A DNA stretch of 27,241 nt from Monoplex corrugatus (GCA_030674185.1 JAPXFY010002453.1:1-27241), one strand, 5' to 3'. Counted from the stretch's first letter, positions 8,317 to 18,104 are shown. Notes: a model not told the origin generated them from the sequence alone. Numbers and translations: made by a program.

Positions 8317-11063
8317 AAACTGCCTCAGAATTCGAGAAGCAAGGGCTCCTGGAACTCTGGAAAGATCTGAAGGCCAAACACAATGCTCTCAGCAAAGTGG
8401 AATCAGCAAGGCGAAGAAAGAGCAAAAAGAAGAAGACTCAAGATCGTTTCTTCAAAGATCCCTTTGACTTTGCAAGAAAGCTGTTTGAACAACCCAAATC
8501 AGGGACTCTCACAGTGGGCAAGGAAACCCTAGAGCAGCATCTCAGGGAAACATATTCCGATTTTCAGCGCGAGGCACCACTTGAAATCCAAAATCTGGTT
8601 TGGCCTGCAGCGCCAGAAGGAAAATTCAATAACAAACCACCAACACTGGATGAAGTGAAGAACGTAGTAAAGAAAGCCAGAGCCAAGTCAGCACCTGGAC
8701 CAAACGGAATACCATACCTGCTCTACAAGAAATGCCCAAAAGTGCTCGAGTGGCTCCACAAGATGATTCGATCAGCATGGAGGAACCAGAAGATCAGCGA
8801 CCAATGGATGAGAGCTGAAGGAGTGTACATTCCGAAGGAGCAGAACTCCAGCAGCATCAATCAGTTCAGGCCAATATCACTTCTGAACGTCGAGGGGAAA
8901 ATCTTCTTCTCTGTTATGGCAGCAAGATTGACAAAATACCTGACTGAAAACAAGTATCTGGATATGTCAGTCCAAAAGGGAGGCATACCAGGAATGCCTG
9001 GATGCTTGGAACATGCCACGTTGATTTGGGATGCCATCCAAAAAGCAAGAACAGAGAAGAGAGACATTGACGTAGTTTGGCTTGATCTGGCGAATGCATA
9101 TGGATCAGTTCCACACGATATGATCCAGCTGGCTCTTGAAATGTATCACATCCCAGAAAACATCCGAACAATGCTGAGGAAGTATTTCCAAGGGTTCTCA
9201 ATGCGGTTCTCTACCAAAGAATACACCACGGACTGGATAGACCTAGAGGTGGGCATTGCAATGGGCTGTGCAATCTCTCCCATACTGTTCGTGTTGGCAA
9301 TGGAAGTCATCTTGAAAGCTGCAATGAAGAGTTCAGGTCCAGTGAATCTGGGAGATGGATACCAGATGCCTCCTCTGAAAGCTTTCATGGATGACACAAC
9401 AGTCTTGTCCACGGATGAGGAAGAGACACACCAAATCTTAAAGCAGCTGGATGAGCTGGTGGCCTCTTCAAGAATGAGGTTCAAACCTAAGAAATCCCGA
9501 AGTCTCTCACTGCGAAAAGGAAAAGTGGCAGATTCAGTCAAATTCATGGTAGCCAACCAAGCCATCCCCACTGTCACAGAAGAGCCAGTAAAAAGTCTCG
9601 GAAGATGGTATGATGACTCCCTGAAAGACACACAAAGGGGATGTGAAACCAAGCAAACAGCAGAAGAAGGCCTGAAGAAAATAGATAACTGCGGACTGCC
9701 AGGCAAATACAAAGTCTGGTGTCTACAGTTCATGCTGATACCAAAGCTGCTGTGGCCACTGCTAATCTATGACATTTGCACCAGCACAGTCGAAGCAATG
9801 GAAGCCAAAATCAACAAATACACAAGAAAATGGCTCGGTGTCCCACCTGGTCTCACTGATGTTGCATTCTACTGTCGTCAAGCAATGCTGAAGCTACCTC
9901 TGAAATCCATAGTGGAGGAATACAAAGTTGGAAAAGCAAGACTGTTGAGCATGCTGGAGGAATCGGAGGACAATATCGTGAGAGCAGTTCATCCAAAGCT
10001 GAGAACTGGCAGAAAGTGGAAAGTCCAAGAGGCTGTAAACAATGCCAAGAGAAACCTCAGCATCAAAGAAATAATTGGACACACGCAAACCAACAGACAG
10101 GGACTGGGAGCAACAAAACTGCAGTGGTGGTCCAAAGCCAAAGGGAAGGAAAAAAGAGACATGATCATACAGGAGTTGAAGGAAGAAGAAGATGTCAAAA
10201 GAGTGCAGAAGGCAGTCCAGCAAGGTCAACAGGGGCAATGGACAACATGGGACAGTGCACTCCAAAGAAGTCTCAGCTGGAACGATATGTGGCACATGGC
10301 TCCTCTAAGGATAAGCTTCCTCCTCAGATCTGTATATGACCTGCTCCCCTCGAATGCAAACTTAGTGAAATGGGGGAAAGCAGACGACCCAGCATGTCCG
10401 CTCTGTCAGAAGAAACAAACAGTGGAACATGTCCTAAGCTCTTGCAAAGTAGCGCTAGCCCAAGGAAGGTATACATGGAGGCACAACCAAGTTCTGAAAG
10501 TGATCACAGATGTGGTTAGCGAAAAAACCATGACCCCAAACGCACCAATTGCTATGACAACGTTCTACAAAGCAGGAGGGAAACAGGTCTGGCCCGAAAG
10601 GGCTATGACAACCAGCACATTGCCAAAGGGTCTTCTGGATGGAGCAGTCGACTGGGAGTGTACAGCAGACCTCCCAGAGTGGAGAAATTACCCAGATGTC
10701 ATCAGCAAGACAGGCATGAGACCAGACATCGCTCTCCACTCTGACTCCTCGAAACAAGTGATTCTGATAGAACTCACTGTGCCATACGAAAGCAGAATGG
10801 AAGAAGCACATATCTACAAGACCGAAAAATACGCCGGTCTTGCCAGCACCCTGAAGAAAGCTGGTCTGCGGGTCAAAATCTTCGCCATAGAGGTCGGGGC
10901 AAGAGGGTTTGTGGGCACCTCCGCTTATGATCTCATGAAACAACTCGCCATTTCTGGGAAGAAGAGGACTAGAGCCCTTAAAGCGATGGCAGAGGCAGCA
11001 GAAAGGAGCTCAAGCTGGATCTGGGCAAGGAGGAACCAAAAAAGTGAACTTCATAAGGATTAA
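8313..11063 (+). CDS. LINE ORF2: reverse transcriptase with restriction-like endonuclease
   Basis: A protein of 916 residues that carries out target-primed reverse transcription. A basic N-terminus (RRRKSKKKKTQ) leads into the RT: SAPGPNGIPYLLYKK (about 127), QFRPISLLN, catalytic strand VVWLDLANAYGSVPHDM (about 254), AMGCAISPILFVL, and FMDDT (about 358) as the active-site box, with Met in place of the usual Tyr/Phe-Ala. After the thumb comes a CCHC knuckle CPLCQKKQTVEHVLSSC (about 695), then RPDIAL (about 803) and IELTVPYE of the PD-(D/E)XK nuclease, ending GARGFVGTSAYDL and a basic tail. This order, RT then CCHC then RLE, defines the R2-like superfamily. All catalytic motifs are present and there are no stops, so the enzyme may be active if ORF2 is translated after the ATGA overlap. 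Confidence 0.9.
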   Translation: MKTASEFEKQGLLELWKDLKAKHNALSKVESARRRKSKKKKTQDRFFKDPFDFARKLFEQPKSGTLTVGKETLEQHLRETYSDFQREAPLEIQNLVWPAAPEGKFNNKPPTLDEVKNVVKKARAKSAPGPNGIPYLLYKKCPKVLEWLHKMIRSAWRNQKISDQWMRAEGVYIPKEQNSSSINQFRPISLLNVEGKIFFSVMAARLTKYLTENKYLDMSVQKGGIPGMPGCLEHATLIWDAIQKARTEKRDIDVVWLDLANAYGSVPHDMIQLALEMYHIPENIRTMLRKYFQGFSMRFSTKEYTTDWIDLEVGIAMGCAISPILFVLAMEVILKAAMKSSGPVNLGDGYQMPPLKAFMDDTTVLSTDEEETHQILKQLDELVASSRMRFKPKKSRSLSLRKGKVADSVKFMVANQAIPTVTEEPVKSLGRWYDDSLKDTQRGCETKQTAEEGLKKIDNCGLPGKYKVWCLQFMLIPKLLWPLLIYDICTSTVEAMEAKINKYTRKWLGVPPGLTDVAFYCRQAMLKLPLKSIVEEYKVGKARLLSMLEESEDNIVRAVHPKLRTGRKWKVQEAVNNAKRNLSIKEIIGHTQTNRQGLGATKLQWWSKAKGKEKRDMIIQELKEEEDVKRVQKAVQQGQQGQWTTWDSALQRSLSWNDMWHMAPLRISFLLRSVYDLLPSNANLVKWGKADDPACPLCQKKQTVEHVLSSCKVALAQGRYTWRHNQVLKVITDVVSEKTMTPNAPIAMTTFYKAGGKQVWPERAMTTSTLPKGLLDGAVDWECTADLPEWRNYPDVISKTGMRPDIALHSDSSKQVILIELTVPYESRMEEAHIYKTEKYAGLASTLKKAGLRVKIFAIEVGARGFVGTSAYDLMKQLAISGKKRTRALKAMAEAAERSSSWIWARRNQKSELHKD

Positions 11064-11083
11064 ATTCCCTACAGATGATGTGT

Positions 11084-11161
11084 GCCCCGTTAGCACATTG
11101 GTAAAACCGCGTACCGCAGTTCTGAAGCGCAGAATCGCCCAGGTTCGATCCCCGGCGTGGG
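11084..11161 (+). other. tRNA-like segment in LINE 3' UTR (copy 2)
   Basis: Same sequence as 7341-7418; B box GGTTCGATCCC at about 11142-11152. Its presence in both copies shows that it was already part of the RNA template and is not a later SINE insertion here. Confidence 0.65.
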
Positions 11162-11170
11162 AAAAAAAAT

Positions 11171-11297
11171 AGACAACAGCAGAAGGGCATCCAGGAGTCA
11201 TGACCTGGATGTGGCCCGGCCCCCCGAGAGTGTAAGGAATTCAGGGCCGAAACACTTGTCTAAAGGGGGTTACTTCTCTGAAGACCTTCTGTTGTCT
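11171..11297 (+). other. Structured LINE 3' UTR (copy 2)
   Basis: Same closing stem (11171-11186 with 11285-11297) and inner hairpin as in the truncated copy. Confidence 0.6.
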
Positions 11298-11322
11298 AGC
11301 TCTCCCTAGAGTTTCTTTCTAC

Positions 11323-12093
11323 TTTTTACTTTTGCACAGACATATTCTTTTCATTAGAAAACCTTTGTAATAACGCCCGACAAAGAAGCTATACAGCCCT
11401 GAATGATCACACCAAAGAATCTATTGCGAGGAAAGTTTGATTTGCTCAGGTTAATTAAGCGTATACAGTGTGGCGCCAATTCAAGTGATCTAAGGACAGT
11501 TACGAAAAAGATTTCCAGAGTGACAACACGAAGATAAAAAGTCCAGACGTTCAAGATGTTCTTCAATTTAAAGGAGTAGGGGATAAGAACAATGACAGAA
11601 TCATCAGAAAATGTACAAACTACAACTACAATTACAACACGTGCAGACTACGAAACGCACTGCTATTGTACACATTAAATACGTCAGACAGCCCATACTG
11701 GAGGCAAATGTACAGCATACTTAAGCAAAATTGCAGCTCATTCTGTGATGAACAGGAAGCCAGTGCAATTATTCAAATGACTTCTGCAGTTCCCAAAGCA
11801 GGTGCTTCATGTCTCCAATCAAAGGTGCATTGTAACAGTCAGTCTAACACAAACCAAACAAACAGGTGAGTATTTTCATGGACTCAGCAGAAAGAAAGAG
11901 CACTGATATAAGTTCCAGGAAAATGTTAAGAAAGTGCCCCTTACAACAGACCGTTTGGGTCAAATATGAAATCCAATATCACATAATGGAATATTTGTGC
12001 CGAAATATTCTCAAATTCAAATATTACTAATCATTAATAACCCTTATTTTATCTTACATTCCTGTGACTAATATACGCTTAATATTTTGGCAA
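11323..12093. other. No recognisable gene
   Basis: AT-rich flank of the LINE. The short frames at 11354-11566 and 11666-11869 lack family motifs and are not supported. Confidence 0.45.
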
Positions 12094-12287
12094 TTAGCAA
12101 ATCCATAGGAACAATTTCTATAGAGATATACAAGACATGGATGAGATCAGACAGTTGTACTGTCCACAAAAATAGTGTATACTGACAAAGTTAGCAAATC
12201 AAAATAAAAATTTTCTATGGAGATGTACAAGATATGGATGGACAAGCAAGTTGTACTGTCCACTACAATATAGTGTCCAAAATAAAT
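12094..12287. repeat. Two-unit diverged tandem duplication, period about 97
   Basis: Both units begin TTAGCAAATC (12094 and 12191) and share TTTCTATRGAGAT, TACAAGAYATGGATG and AGTTGTACTGTCCAC at matching spacing. Units differ at many positions, so the duplication is old. Confidence 0.8.
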
Positions 12288-12310
12288 TGATACACACATC
12301 GCTAATAAGA

Positions 12311-12380
12311 TTCTGATTATTATTGTTTAAAGCCCAGCCAACTGCCCAGAGCCATATCAGGGATAAAACCATTTCAAAAC
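12311..12380 (-). mobile_element. 3' tail of a gastropod-type SINE/LINE
   Basis: On the minus strand it reads ATCCCTGATATGGCTCTGGG, then CAGTTGGCTGGGCTTTAAAC and AATAATAATC. The same block recurs at 14793-14850. I recognise this as a common 3' end of molluscan repeats with a short simple tail. The rest of the element is not visible. Confidence 0.55.
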
Positions 12381-12884
12381 GTACACAACATTTGGTTAAA
12401 AAACTACGAAATAAAATTAAGTACAAATATCAATGCATGTGCACACATAATCTGAATATATGCCATTGGTGTTGACCATTCCATCTAATTTATCACCAGA
12501 GAGAAAATCTGAATGCAAATGTAAGCATAACTAAGGACACAAAAACATAAGTAAAATTGACCTAAATAACCCTAAACTGTTCCTGCACAGCACATTTCCT
12601 CAAAGCCAAACAAGCAGTCAATACATGTATCCAATTATCAATCCGAGAGAAAGTATTTAAGCCTTTATAGAACACATACAGGTGAATGGACCAGCAAGGC
12701 AGAAAATGATAGGAAGAGATGACAGAAAGCAAAAGAGAAAGGAACAATTTAAAGCAAGTGAAAGAAAAGAGGACATTTTTGGCTTAGAATTTCCAGAAGG
12801 TGGGGATACTATTTATACTAAAAGAGCCCATGCTATCCCCACTGGAGGATATTGCCAATTATCCTCCAGCCTACTCCACTCACA
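12381..12884. other. No recognisable gene; possible intron of the lectin-like exon
   Basis: AT-rich. A donor-like GTGAGT on the minus strand at 12883-12878 would make this intronic to the exon on its right. No further exon was found. Confidence 0.4.
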
Positions 12885-13053
12885 AAGCACTCCAAGTACT
12901 TCCATCTCACATAAGTCTATAGCCTCTTCATTGGTGTATTTCACTAATGTGACATAGCGGCCTTTGAGTGGTTGTGAGCAGCTGAGATGCACAGTGGCGC
13001 CGCCCTTTATACGTCCTGGATGGTGTATACACAGATCTCCAGACTTCTGGTAG
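12885..13053 (-). CDS. Exon of a fucolectin-type (FTP, F5/8-like) domain protein
   Basis: On the minus strand the frame reads YQKSGDLCIHHPGRIKGG, LSCSQPLKGRYVTLVKY and DLCEMEVLGV. This is the C-terminal third of a fucolectin/tachylectin-4/pentraxin-1 domain: a Cys in DLC, a second before the PLKGRYV strand and a third in the LCEMEV end strand. Such domains bind fucose or other glycans in secreted or membrane proteins and are common in molluscs. The exon is bounded by plausible splice sites: acceptor GCCAG ending at 13054 (or TACCAG at 13047) and donor GTGAGT from 12883-12878. The N-terminal part with the sugar-binding His and Arg pattern is not seen within about 700 bases upstream, so the gene has distant exons or this is an orphan. 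The coding sequence is undamaged. Confidence 0.65.
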
Positions 13054-13749
13054 CTGGCAAAGGGCTCCATAGAGGTCAAGGTCACGTAAATATAAAAATT
13101 GTTGAGTCACCAAGCTGTGATGCAAATTATCAGAAAAAAAGAGAACACATTAGAAGTCACCTTACATTTCGAGAATACAGCTCATGTCAATATTGAAGTA
13201 TCTAGTCGTATTCCGACGGAGTAACTGCTTTTCATATTTCAGCATTGTCATTCATCACGTAGAACCACTCTCATTATCACCATCTCAACCCCTGATGCCT
13301 CACCTCATTTTCAACAGTACTGATACCCAAAACTTTGAGTACTATTGTAATTTGAGCTTCATCAGCGATTTAGTTTGTATCTTAAAATCACATAGGAAAT
13401 ATGGTGACATGCAACATGTCATGACTTGATAAATGTAAATGTCTCACTGACATACATCATATGTCAGATGTAGCTGTGTTAATATTTCATTCAACATTAA
13501 CAATATCGTAAGAGGAACCTGTCAGGTAAATTCCCGTTTAGCTAGTACACTTACCATATCCAAATAATGCAGAGTGGCACACGATCACTTTATTTTTGGC
13601 CCGAACCTAACCCAATATTTACCGAGAATTCGGCTGACAGATGCCTCCAGGTGACGCTCCAGCCCACCTCAACGCCCAGGTTGCGTGAGCACGAGAATAC
13701 CCGATCTTTTCTTGTTCACTTTGGGTGCCAGACTAGGGGAGAATGTCAA

Positions 13750-13752
<3 letters not shown>
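13054..13752. other. No recognisable gene
   Basis: Searched on the minus strand for the N-terminal half of the lectin-type domain and found none. Small frames have no motifs. Confidence 0.4.

Positions 13753-13832
<80 letters not shown>
13753..13832. repeat. (CA)n microsatellite
   Basis: Pure CA repeat of about 80 bases. Confidence 0.95.
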
Positions 13833-13834
<2 letters not shown>

Positions 13835-13924
13835 GCCATCCCCAAACCACAATGATCATCTCCACTCTCACAGCACACACCCCGCGACCCCATCACCACC
13901 CCTATCCCAGTAAGAACAGATTTC

Positions 13925-14710
13925 AAAGATTGAAAGGTGGGAGAGATGGCGTTAGTGGAGATGATGTAGGACAGACCTTTGGTGGTGGAAATCTGTAGAT
14001 CTTGTAGGTAATGGTTGATAACAATGGATTCCCTACACCAGTAGGCTGCTTGTAGGACATCATGAATGGAATGGGAGTGATGGAAGGTGGCTGAGGTTGA
14101 GAGGGCCTGGAGATCATGGGCCGGATGTCTTCCCATTGGAATGTGCAGCAAGCTTTTATTGCATGCCATGAAGACAGTTTCAGAGAGCATGGTAGAAGCT
14201 GAGATATCTATGATGGATCACTCATTGACTAGATATAGAGTCTCCACTGAGCGATGCCAGTACTGTGTCAAGCAGCAAATGGGTCATAGGGGCCGGTCCT
14301 CTCCTCTCGAATCTCTGCAATCCAAGAAGACGACCAAAGATGGGGTCCTGAAAGACATTGTTCATGAGCCTGGTTGTTGGATCATGGTCAGAAATTCTGG
14401 TAAGAGAGATCAATCTCCACTGCTATGGAATCTTACGTCTTCCTTGGTTCCGCTTAGTTCGTGGATTTCACTGCGCCATCACGATGCAGCCAGAGCCGGA
14501 GAAAGACCGTTTTGTAGGAGAGGAGAGGAAAACGGAATAACGCCTAGGGGTTCAAAAGGAGGGCGCCTGATTGCATCCAGGATGAGGATTCAGTCCCATT
14601 TTGGGATCCCAGAGGGAATATTTGTCTCCTAAACCTATAGGTCTCTGGAAACTTCCCGGAAGGGGAAGACATCCCACAGGGAGGGCCCCCAGCTGTTGTA
14701 AGGAAGGCTG
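13925..14710 (-). pseudogene. Decayed tyrosine recombinase of a DIRS-like retrotransposon
   Basis: Reading leftward in shifting frames, the blocks of an animal YR domain occur in order: an entry segment LPGSF...DKYSLWDPKMGLN and QAPSFEPL (about 14700-14550); an Arg I box region with WRSEIHELSGTKEDVRFH near 14480-14430, preceded by a stop; a middle PICCLTQYWHRSVETL near 14280-14225; then AHDLQALSTSATFHH and IHDVLQAAYW near 14130-14055 and the tyrosine segment NHYLQDLQ near 14015. In the HxxR box Arg is replaced by Gln (HDLQ); the Tyr remains. Frame changes and stops show that it is dead. YR domains of this shape belong to DIRS-type elements; the partner RT/RNase H is not seen here. Confidence 0.75.
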
Positions 14711-14792
14711 TGACGATTGCAGATCTATAACTCCTAAGGGTGCTACAATCAGGCTCTTTGATTGAGAGGAGTGGGCATGGAGGCTCAGGTTG

Positions 14793-14850
14793 ATATTCGT
14801 ATTGCCTACAGCCCAGCCGATTAGTAGAGCCATATCAGGAATAACACCAG
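14793..14850 (-). mobile_element. 3' tail of a gastropod-type SINE/LINE, second copy
   Basis: On the minus strand it carries ATTCCTGATATGGCTCTACT and CGGCTGGGCTGTAGGCAATA, aligning with the tail at 12311-12380. It lies just upstream of the recombinase relic in the same orientation. Confidence 0.5.
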
Positions 14851-15561
14851 TAGACAATTGCTGTCGACTAAAAACTATGGGCAATAGAACACAAAAAAAC
14901 CCACCACCAACAACAACAAACAAACACATTATCGACTATGGATGATTAAAACAAAGCAGGACTGTCAAGCCATTCTAACAAACCTTTCTTGTTATATAAA
15001 AGTTATGTCGAAAAATCCGGACCTTGAAGTTTCAATTTTCAGATTGAATACAACAACGAGCGTTAAGGATAATGGTAGACTACTTCAACAGTACAAGCAT
15101 ATTTGTAAATATTGTCAAAAGTTCCCGAAAAAGAGCCGTTCTCATGCCTTCCCCGACAAGTACTGATTTCAGGCAATTTTTGGTCCATTTGACCTTAAAC
15201 CTTGACACTATCTTCTAAACGTTATGCATTCATGACCCCTTAACAGTCCACATCTTTGACAAAAATTCCGTAGAGATTCATCTCAGAAAGATTTGAGAAA
15301 ATGTTGCTAAACATAACACACACAGAGAGACATACACACACTCATATATACAGGCAAACAGACAAACATCCCTCACTTTCAGAGTACATGGAACACGCCC
15401 ATCCCTATTTTAAAAGGGGACATGAAAACAGGAAAAGAAAGACAACTAACTACATGCTGTTCTAACAATTTCATTTTTCCATGAACCCCACCCCACTCCC
15501 CATCCCCCATAACAATTTTGTTGGAAGGGCTGTTCTGGTGAAAGAAATACAAGAACGATAT
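14851..15561. other. No recognisable gene
   Basis: Short A-rich and CA-rich stretches (14885-14930, 15318-15366), otherwise AT-rich with no motif-bearing frame. Confidence 0.45.
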
Positions 15562-15750
15562 GGTGTGTGTGTGTGTGTGTGTATGTGTGTGCGCGTATGT
15601 GTACGTGCGTGTATACTTTATGCGTGTATATACATTCGCTTGTATGAGTGTACATGTGTATGAGTGAGTATTTATGTGTGTGGTGTGTGTGTGTGTATGT
15701 GGTGTATGTATGTTTGTATGTGTGTGCGTGTGTGTGCGTGCGCGAGCGTG
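15562..15750. repeat. Degenerate (TG)n microsatellite
   Basis: TG-dominated stretch with TATG, GCGTG and GGTG interruptions. Confidence 0.9.
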
Positions 15751-16948
15751 TGTTTATTTCAACCGGAGGGAAAAACAGTTGAAAATGAGTGTGCCTTATT
15801 CATTTTCAATCTTCTCTGTCTGGCTCTGTAACTAATAAAATCGATGGCATGTCTGCCAGCAGTAGTAGGCCTCCGTCAGTCGGCGTCGACTATGGATGAT
15901 GCGCCCTAGTGTTGTGTCTTTGTAAGTAGACAGGAAAACTAGTCGCTCAGAAAAGGGACAAGAAAAAAAAGTCAAATGAGAAAAAAAAAGAAAAGAAAGA
16001 AAATGGGTGTCTCTGGCTGGCATAATCATGCGGACAGAGAATAGTCTTGCCGAAGTGATATTTTTCCTTTTGACGCCATGAAGGTGATACCAAGAATACA
16101 TGGTGATCTTGATGATCTTGACAATAACTTAAGTTCAGCTAAATCTAAACGTAATATAGGTGCAAGTCTTTTAAACTGTAGAACTTAATGACAGTTGGAG
16201 TGTATCCGATGTTATGAATAATCAATACGTTCAATAGACGTCTGGTTCTGACCTTGAAATCTGTTCAATATCAACTATCCTTGGGCATCTCCCAGTCGGC
16301 CTCAAGATAGAACTGATATCAAACAAAATAAGATTATGTTCACACCTGAACGGGAATGCTGCTGTTCACACAAATGTCAGCGTAACCCATAGAATAAAGC
16401 AAACCTATTCAGGGTGTGCCATTTCAGTTATTCCGGCTTTGTTTGCTGACATATGTGCAATGATACTATCAAAGGTCAAACATGTATGATGACAAACAAT
16501 TCAAAATAACTTGATCGAACTTCTTGTCCATATATTGTGCTTCTCAAGACCGTTGTCACCTTGCGAAAGCTTTGAAATGAAGGAGGAGTCTTGAGTTTAT
16601 TCAAGGATTCATCACACTCAGACCATTCATATCTGTTCTATCTATTAATTATCTGAGACACTCCTTGAGCTTGTGCAAATCCCCCCTCGCAAGCAAGGTC
16701 TTGAAATTGATAGTAGGAGAGGTTTAGAAACCTATGAAGTTCTATGATGACACCACCAGAAGCATTGAAGCCTAAAGATAGACAGTTAACAGGACAATTT
16801 TTATGCTGTGGACTGCGTTTGAACTCGAGACATGTTTTTTTTAAGGATCATCGCACTCAAGGAGGTTACCTTTCCGCTCATCTTCTTTTTCGTCCCATTT
16901 TCTTCGTCACCTTAATGGCTACAGAAGCTGGCGCACATTTTAAAATAC
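15751..16948. other. No recognisable gene
   Basis: About 1.2 kb without a convincing frame or repeat. A poly-purine AAAAAAGAAAAG stretch is at 15964-16000. Confidence 0.45.
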
Positions 16949-17322
16949 AATGATGATGATGTCGATGAGGATGATAATCACGATGCTATGGAGTTCCATC
17001 TAGGATTGAGACTGCGTGACAGGGCTGTACTCTTCGCTTACTATCATAATATATCCCGACGTCAACCAAGCCCAAGAGATAGACACCTGCGGTGCTGGTC
17101 AGAAAATTTGAGCAGTACCCTCAATGACGCATCTGTGAAGTGGATGAGACTTGGATGTGTGGTCACAGTCTTCCCAATGAGCCCATAGCACGCCCACTCT
17201 GGGTAGGAGTCGGTTAGAGCCGAAAAATCCCACAATGATTTTTGAAGGGACTGATGGGCATTTGAACCCCCGACCTTCTGGTCAGTAGTCCATTGCGTTA
17301 ATCACTACACCACGACGACTGG
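16949..17322 (-). mobile_element. Complete tRNA-derived SINE (family A)
   Basis: Read leftward from about 17322: head TCGTGGTGTAGTGATTAACG (A-box region) and B box GGTTCAAATGCC (about 17258-17270), then body CATCAGTCCCTTCAAAAATC, GGATTTTTCGGCTCTAAC, ATTGGGAAGACTGTG, TATTATGATAGTAAGCG and CCTAGATGGAACTCCATAGC, ending in ATCATC-type trinucleotides at 16949-16980. It is the reference copy for two partial relatives at 2441-2530 and 6309-6545, both on the opposite strand. At about 370 bases it is a typical SINE length. Internal Pol III boxes would drive leftward transcription. Confidence 0.85.
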
Positions 17323-17997
17323 TGAAACATCAAATATTCAACCATTGCTCTTTCAAAAGAACCATCCAGTCCACAGGTAGCGAGGACAGTGACAATATGT
17401 ATCAAATCCTATTGGACATTCCTGACAAAGGGCTGTTCACACACCTTCCTCTAAAAGAGCTGGCACATTGTTTTGTCTATGTGACATTGGCCTTGTTCAT
17501 TATGTCCATATTTTCATGCTTCACGTGCAGCTATGATTTCAACACTGCCTCTAAATTTCATTATTATCTAGAACATGAGAGGCACAATGCAGCACTGCAA
17601 AATCGAACGAACGAATATATATTTAAAACTGTGGACAATTTCGTCTCATATTCCAGACGATGTTCACAATAGTTGAACACAATGTCTACAGTTAGCATGC
17701 CACTGAAAACACCAACATGAGTAAATAAAGAGGCGCGCATGCAGGTGGAGATGGGAGTGTGGAAGGCGGGGTAGGGGGAGATCACGTTTATCTTCTACAT
17801 GGAATTTGCTATTATACTGTTACGTTGGTTCCTGTACGTCAGCTGTGCCAAGGACTACCACTCGAGAACCGGTTAGCTCACTCACAGCCGGCACTGTTCC
17901 AGATCCAACAGAGTTCCTCAAGCGGGTGCATCAATTATCTGATCAGACAGATTGAGCCATTATCATCAGTATCATTATCAGTACTGTATTGTTATTA
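17323..17997. other. Small unrecognised frame, otherwise nothing
   Basis: A plus-strand frame of about 116 codons (17322-17672) includes one hydrophobic segment (VYVTLALFIMSIFSCF) and no known motif; it starts at the SINE border. I do not call it a gene. Confidence 0.3.
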
Positions 17998-18071
17998 CGT
18001 CGTCATCATCATCATCATCATCATCATCATTATTATTATTATCATATTATTATTATATTACCATTATTATT

Positions 18072-18104
<33 letters not shown>

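Larger units (their letters stand above)
7580..11322 (+). mobile_element. Full-length RLE-type LINE (R2/NeSL/Hero-like)
   Basis: A 3.74 kb non-LTR retrotransposon: 5' UTR 7580-7815, a small zinc-finger ORF1, a long ORF2 with RT, CCHC knuckle and restriction-like endonuclease, and a 259-base 3' UTR with a tRNA-like part and a stem. There is no EEP-type endonuclease. Both ORFs are free of internal stops, and the 3' 762 bases look identical to the adjacent truncated copy, so the insertion is young. It ends TTTCTTTCTAC without a poly(A) tail; the flank reads TTTTTACTTTTGC. No target-site duplication is visible. The exact clade needs a phylogeny; the R2-like superfamily is the firm part. Confidence 0.88.

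Noticed and set aside
6818..11322. LTR retrotransposon with 762-base direct terminal repeats
   Set aside because: The repeat contains the end of the coding region, the RT is of the R2-like non-LTR type with RLE, and there are no TG...CA ends, primer site or integrase.
14087..14632. A 181-codon plus-strand protein
   Set aside because: It is the antisense of the tyrosine recombinase relic.
16949..16980. SINE A mobilised by the RTE-like LINE through a shared trinucleotide tail
   Set aside because: In sense orientation the SINE tail is ATC-type while the LINE tail is TGA-type, so they are not the same unit.
17322..17672. Small membrane protein gene
   Set aside because: One hydrophobic segment only, no homologous motif, and it starts at a SINE border.
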